Program-made: the position numbers and the translations under genes | Shown: in pieces, positions 5,087-5,466 of the stretch | Numbering within the stretch: the stretch's first letter is position 1 | Layout of the letters: each line of letters begins with the position of its first letter | Source: Pseudomonadota bacterium | Lineage (GTDB): Bacteria > BMS3Abin14 | DNA length: 5,466 bases | Assembly: GCA_003229755.1 (NCBI GenBank) | Contig: QIFJ01000301.1 | Location: 1 to 5,466 of the forward strand | Direction: 5' to 3' | Notes under the pieces: model-generated | What the model was told of the DNA's origin: nothing | What the model saw: the letters and a program-made list of their open reading frames with translations, nothing else | The model's database searches: none

Positions 5087-5466
5087 CTACATCGAATAAA
5101 GTTCCTCTCCGCCAACGATCCTGATATTAGTTCCATCAATGACGTTTCTTGCCCTGTCCAGGTCGTCAAAACGGAATATTATAATAGCATTTTCCCCACG
5201 CCTGTGTGCGTAAAGATACTCTATATTGATGTCGTTATCACCTAGTATCTTTAAAAATTCCGCAAGGCCCCCTGGCTTGTCAGGCACTTCAATAGCCAGT
5301 ACATCTGTAAGGCCAACCGTGAAACCATTATCCTTAAGGGCGTCTACGGCTTTGTCATTGTCACTGACCAGCAGTCTCAGAATACCGAAGTCCGCTGTAT
5401 CCGCGAGGGACAGAGCCCTGATATTGACCCCGGCGTCCCCCAGGATCTGCGTTACCTGGGCCAGCC
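5087..5466 (-). CDS. Tandem ACT-domain amino-acid-binding protein, 5' end cut by the window edge
   Basis: The reading frame is open from the window edge to a TAG stop, giving 125 visible residues; comparison with family members suggests that roughly 15 to 20 N-terminal residues lie outside. Two ACT modules can be seen. The first includes LAQVTQILGDAGVNIRALSL and then a FGILRLLV strand. The second begins at VPDKPGGLAEFLKILGDNDI and continues through NIEYLYAHRR and AIIIFRF. The paired 'KPGGLAE...LGD..INIEYLY' pattern, in which glycine at the strand-helix turn binds an amino acid, is typical of small stand-alone ACT proteins that sense amino acids. A GTG at 5287 could be mistaken for the start, but the frame continues upstream with good ACT homology, so that GTG is internal. 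It lies 94 bases upstream of the binding-protein gene on the same strand, suggesting a shared operon and a role in sensing the transported or metabolised amino acid. No catalytic domain is visible. The ligand is not determinable from sequence. Confidence 0.9.
   Translation of the reverse strand, partial: LAQVTQILGDAGVNIRALSLADTADFGILRLLVSDNDKAVDALKDNGFTVGLTDVLAIEVPDKPGGLAEFLKILGDNDINIEYLYAHRRGENAIIIFRFDDLDRARNVIDGTNIRIVGGEELYSM

Noticed and set aside
4993..5169. Longer N-terminus for livK starting at the ATG at 5169
   Set aside because: It would overlap the ACT gene by more than 80 bases and bury the clear Sec signal peptide, while the ATG at 4992 has a strong ribosome site.

Overview
The window is a single minus-strand gene cluster, so genes are transcribed from high to low coordinates. 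It encodes a complete high-affinity branched-chain amino acid type (LIV/HAAT family) ABC importer, preceded by the 3' part of a tandem ACT-domain protein. The order of transcription is: ACT-domain protein (cut by the right window edge), livK-type periplasmic binding protein, livH permease, livM permease, livG ATPase, livF ATPase. No rRNA, tRNA, CRISPR array or transposase gene was seen, and I found no plus-strand gene that I believe.

Organism: a Gram-negative bacterium with a periplasm (Sec signal peptide on the binding protein), intermediate base composition and good Shine-Dalgarno sites. The tandem-ACT protein followed directly by a liv operon, and the style of the proteins, fit Desulfobacterota (former Deltaproteobacteria) best. 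This is inference from recalled gene neighbourhoods, not a measured assignment. In such genomes the same block commonly follows indolepyruvate:ferredoxin oxidoreductase and phenylacetate-CoA ligase genes, which would lie just beyond the right edge.

Layout. 5466-5087: ACT-domain protein. 5086-4993: 94-base spacer with two short dyads and a strong ribosome site. 4992-3820: binding protein. 3819-3701: spacer with a perfect 11-bp terminator-like hairpin followed by five U, which probably lets the binding protein be made in excess over the membrane parts. 3700-2813: livH, TTG start. 2816-1821: livM, overlapping livH by ATGA. 1820-1651: an unusual 170-base spacer filled by a long imperfect hairpin element. 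1650-889: livG. 885-159: livF, GTG start three bases after livG. 158-1: non-coding, with a heptamer tandem repeat and a second, truncated copy of the hairpin element.

Working together: LivK captures an amino acid in the periplasm, LivH and LivM form the membrane channel, and LivG and LivF power it. The main anomaly is livF. Its reading frame is broken between the Walker A motif and the Q-loop, and the region is short by about 14 bases compared with family members, so as sequenced the importer lacks one intact ATPase. The other notable signal is the hairpin element: two copies, 38 of 40 bases identical, with both differences at unpaired or wobble positions of the hairpin, and a loop able to pair with downstream mRNA. 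I see no wholly new multi-gene system here. The points worth following are the repeat element, the livF lesion and the intra-operon hairpins.
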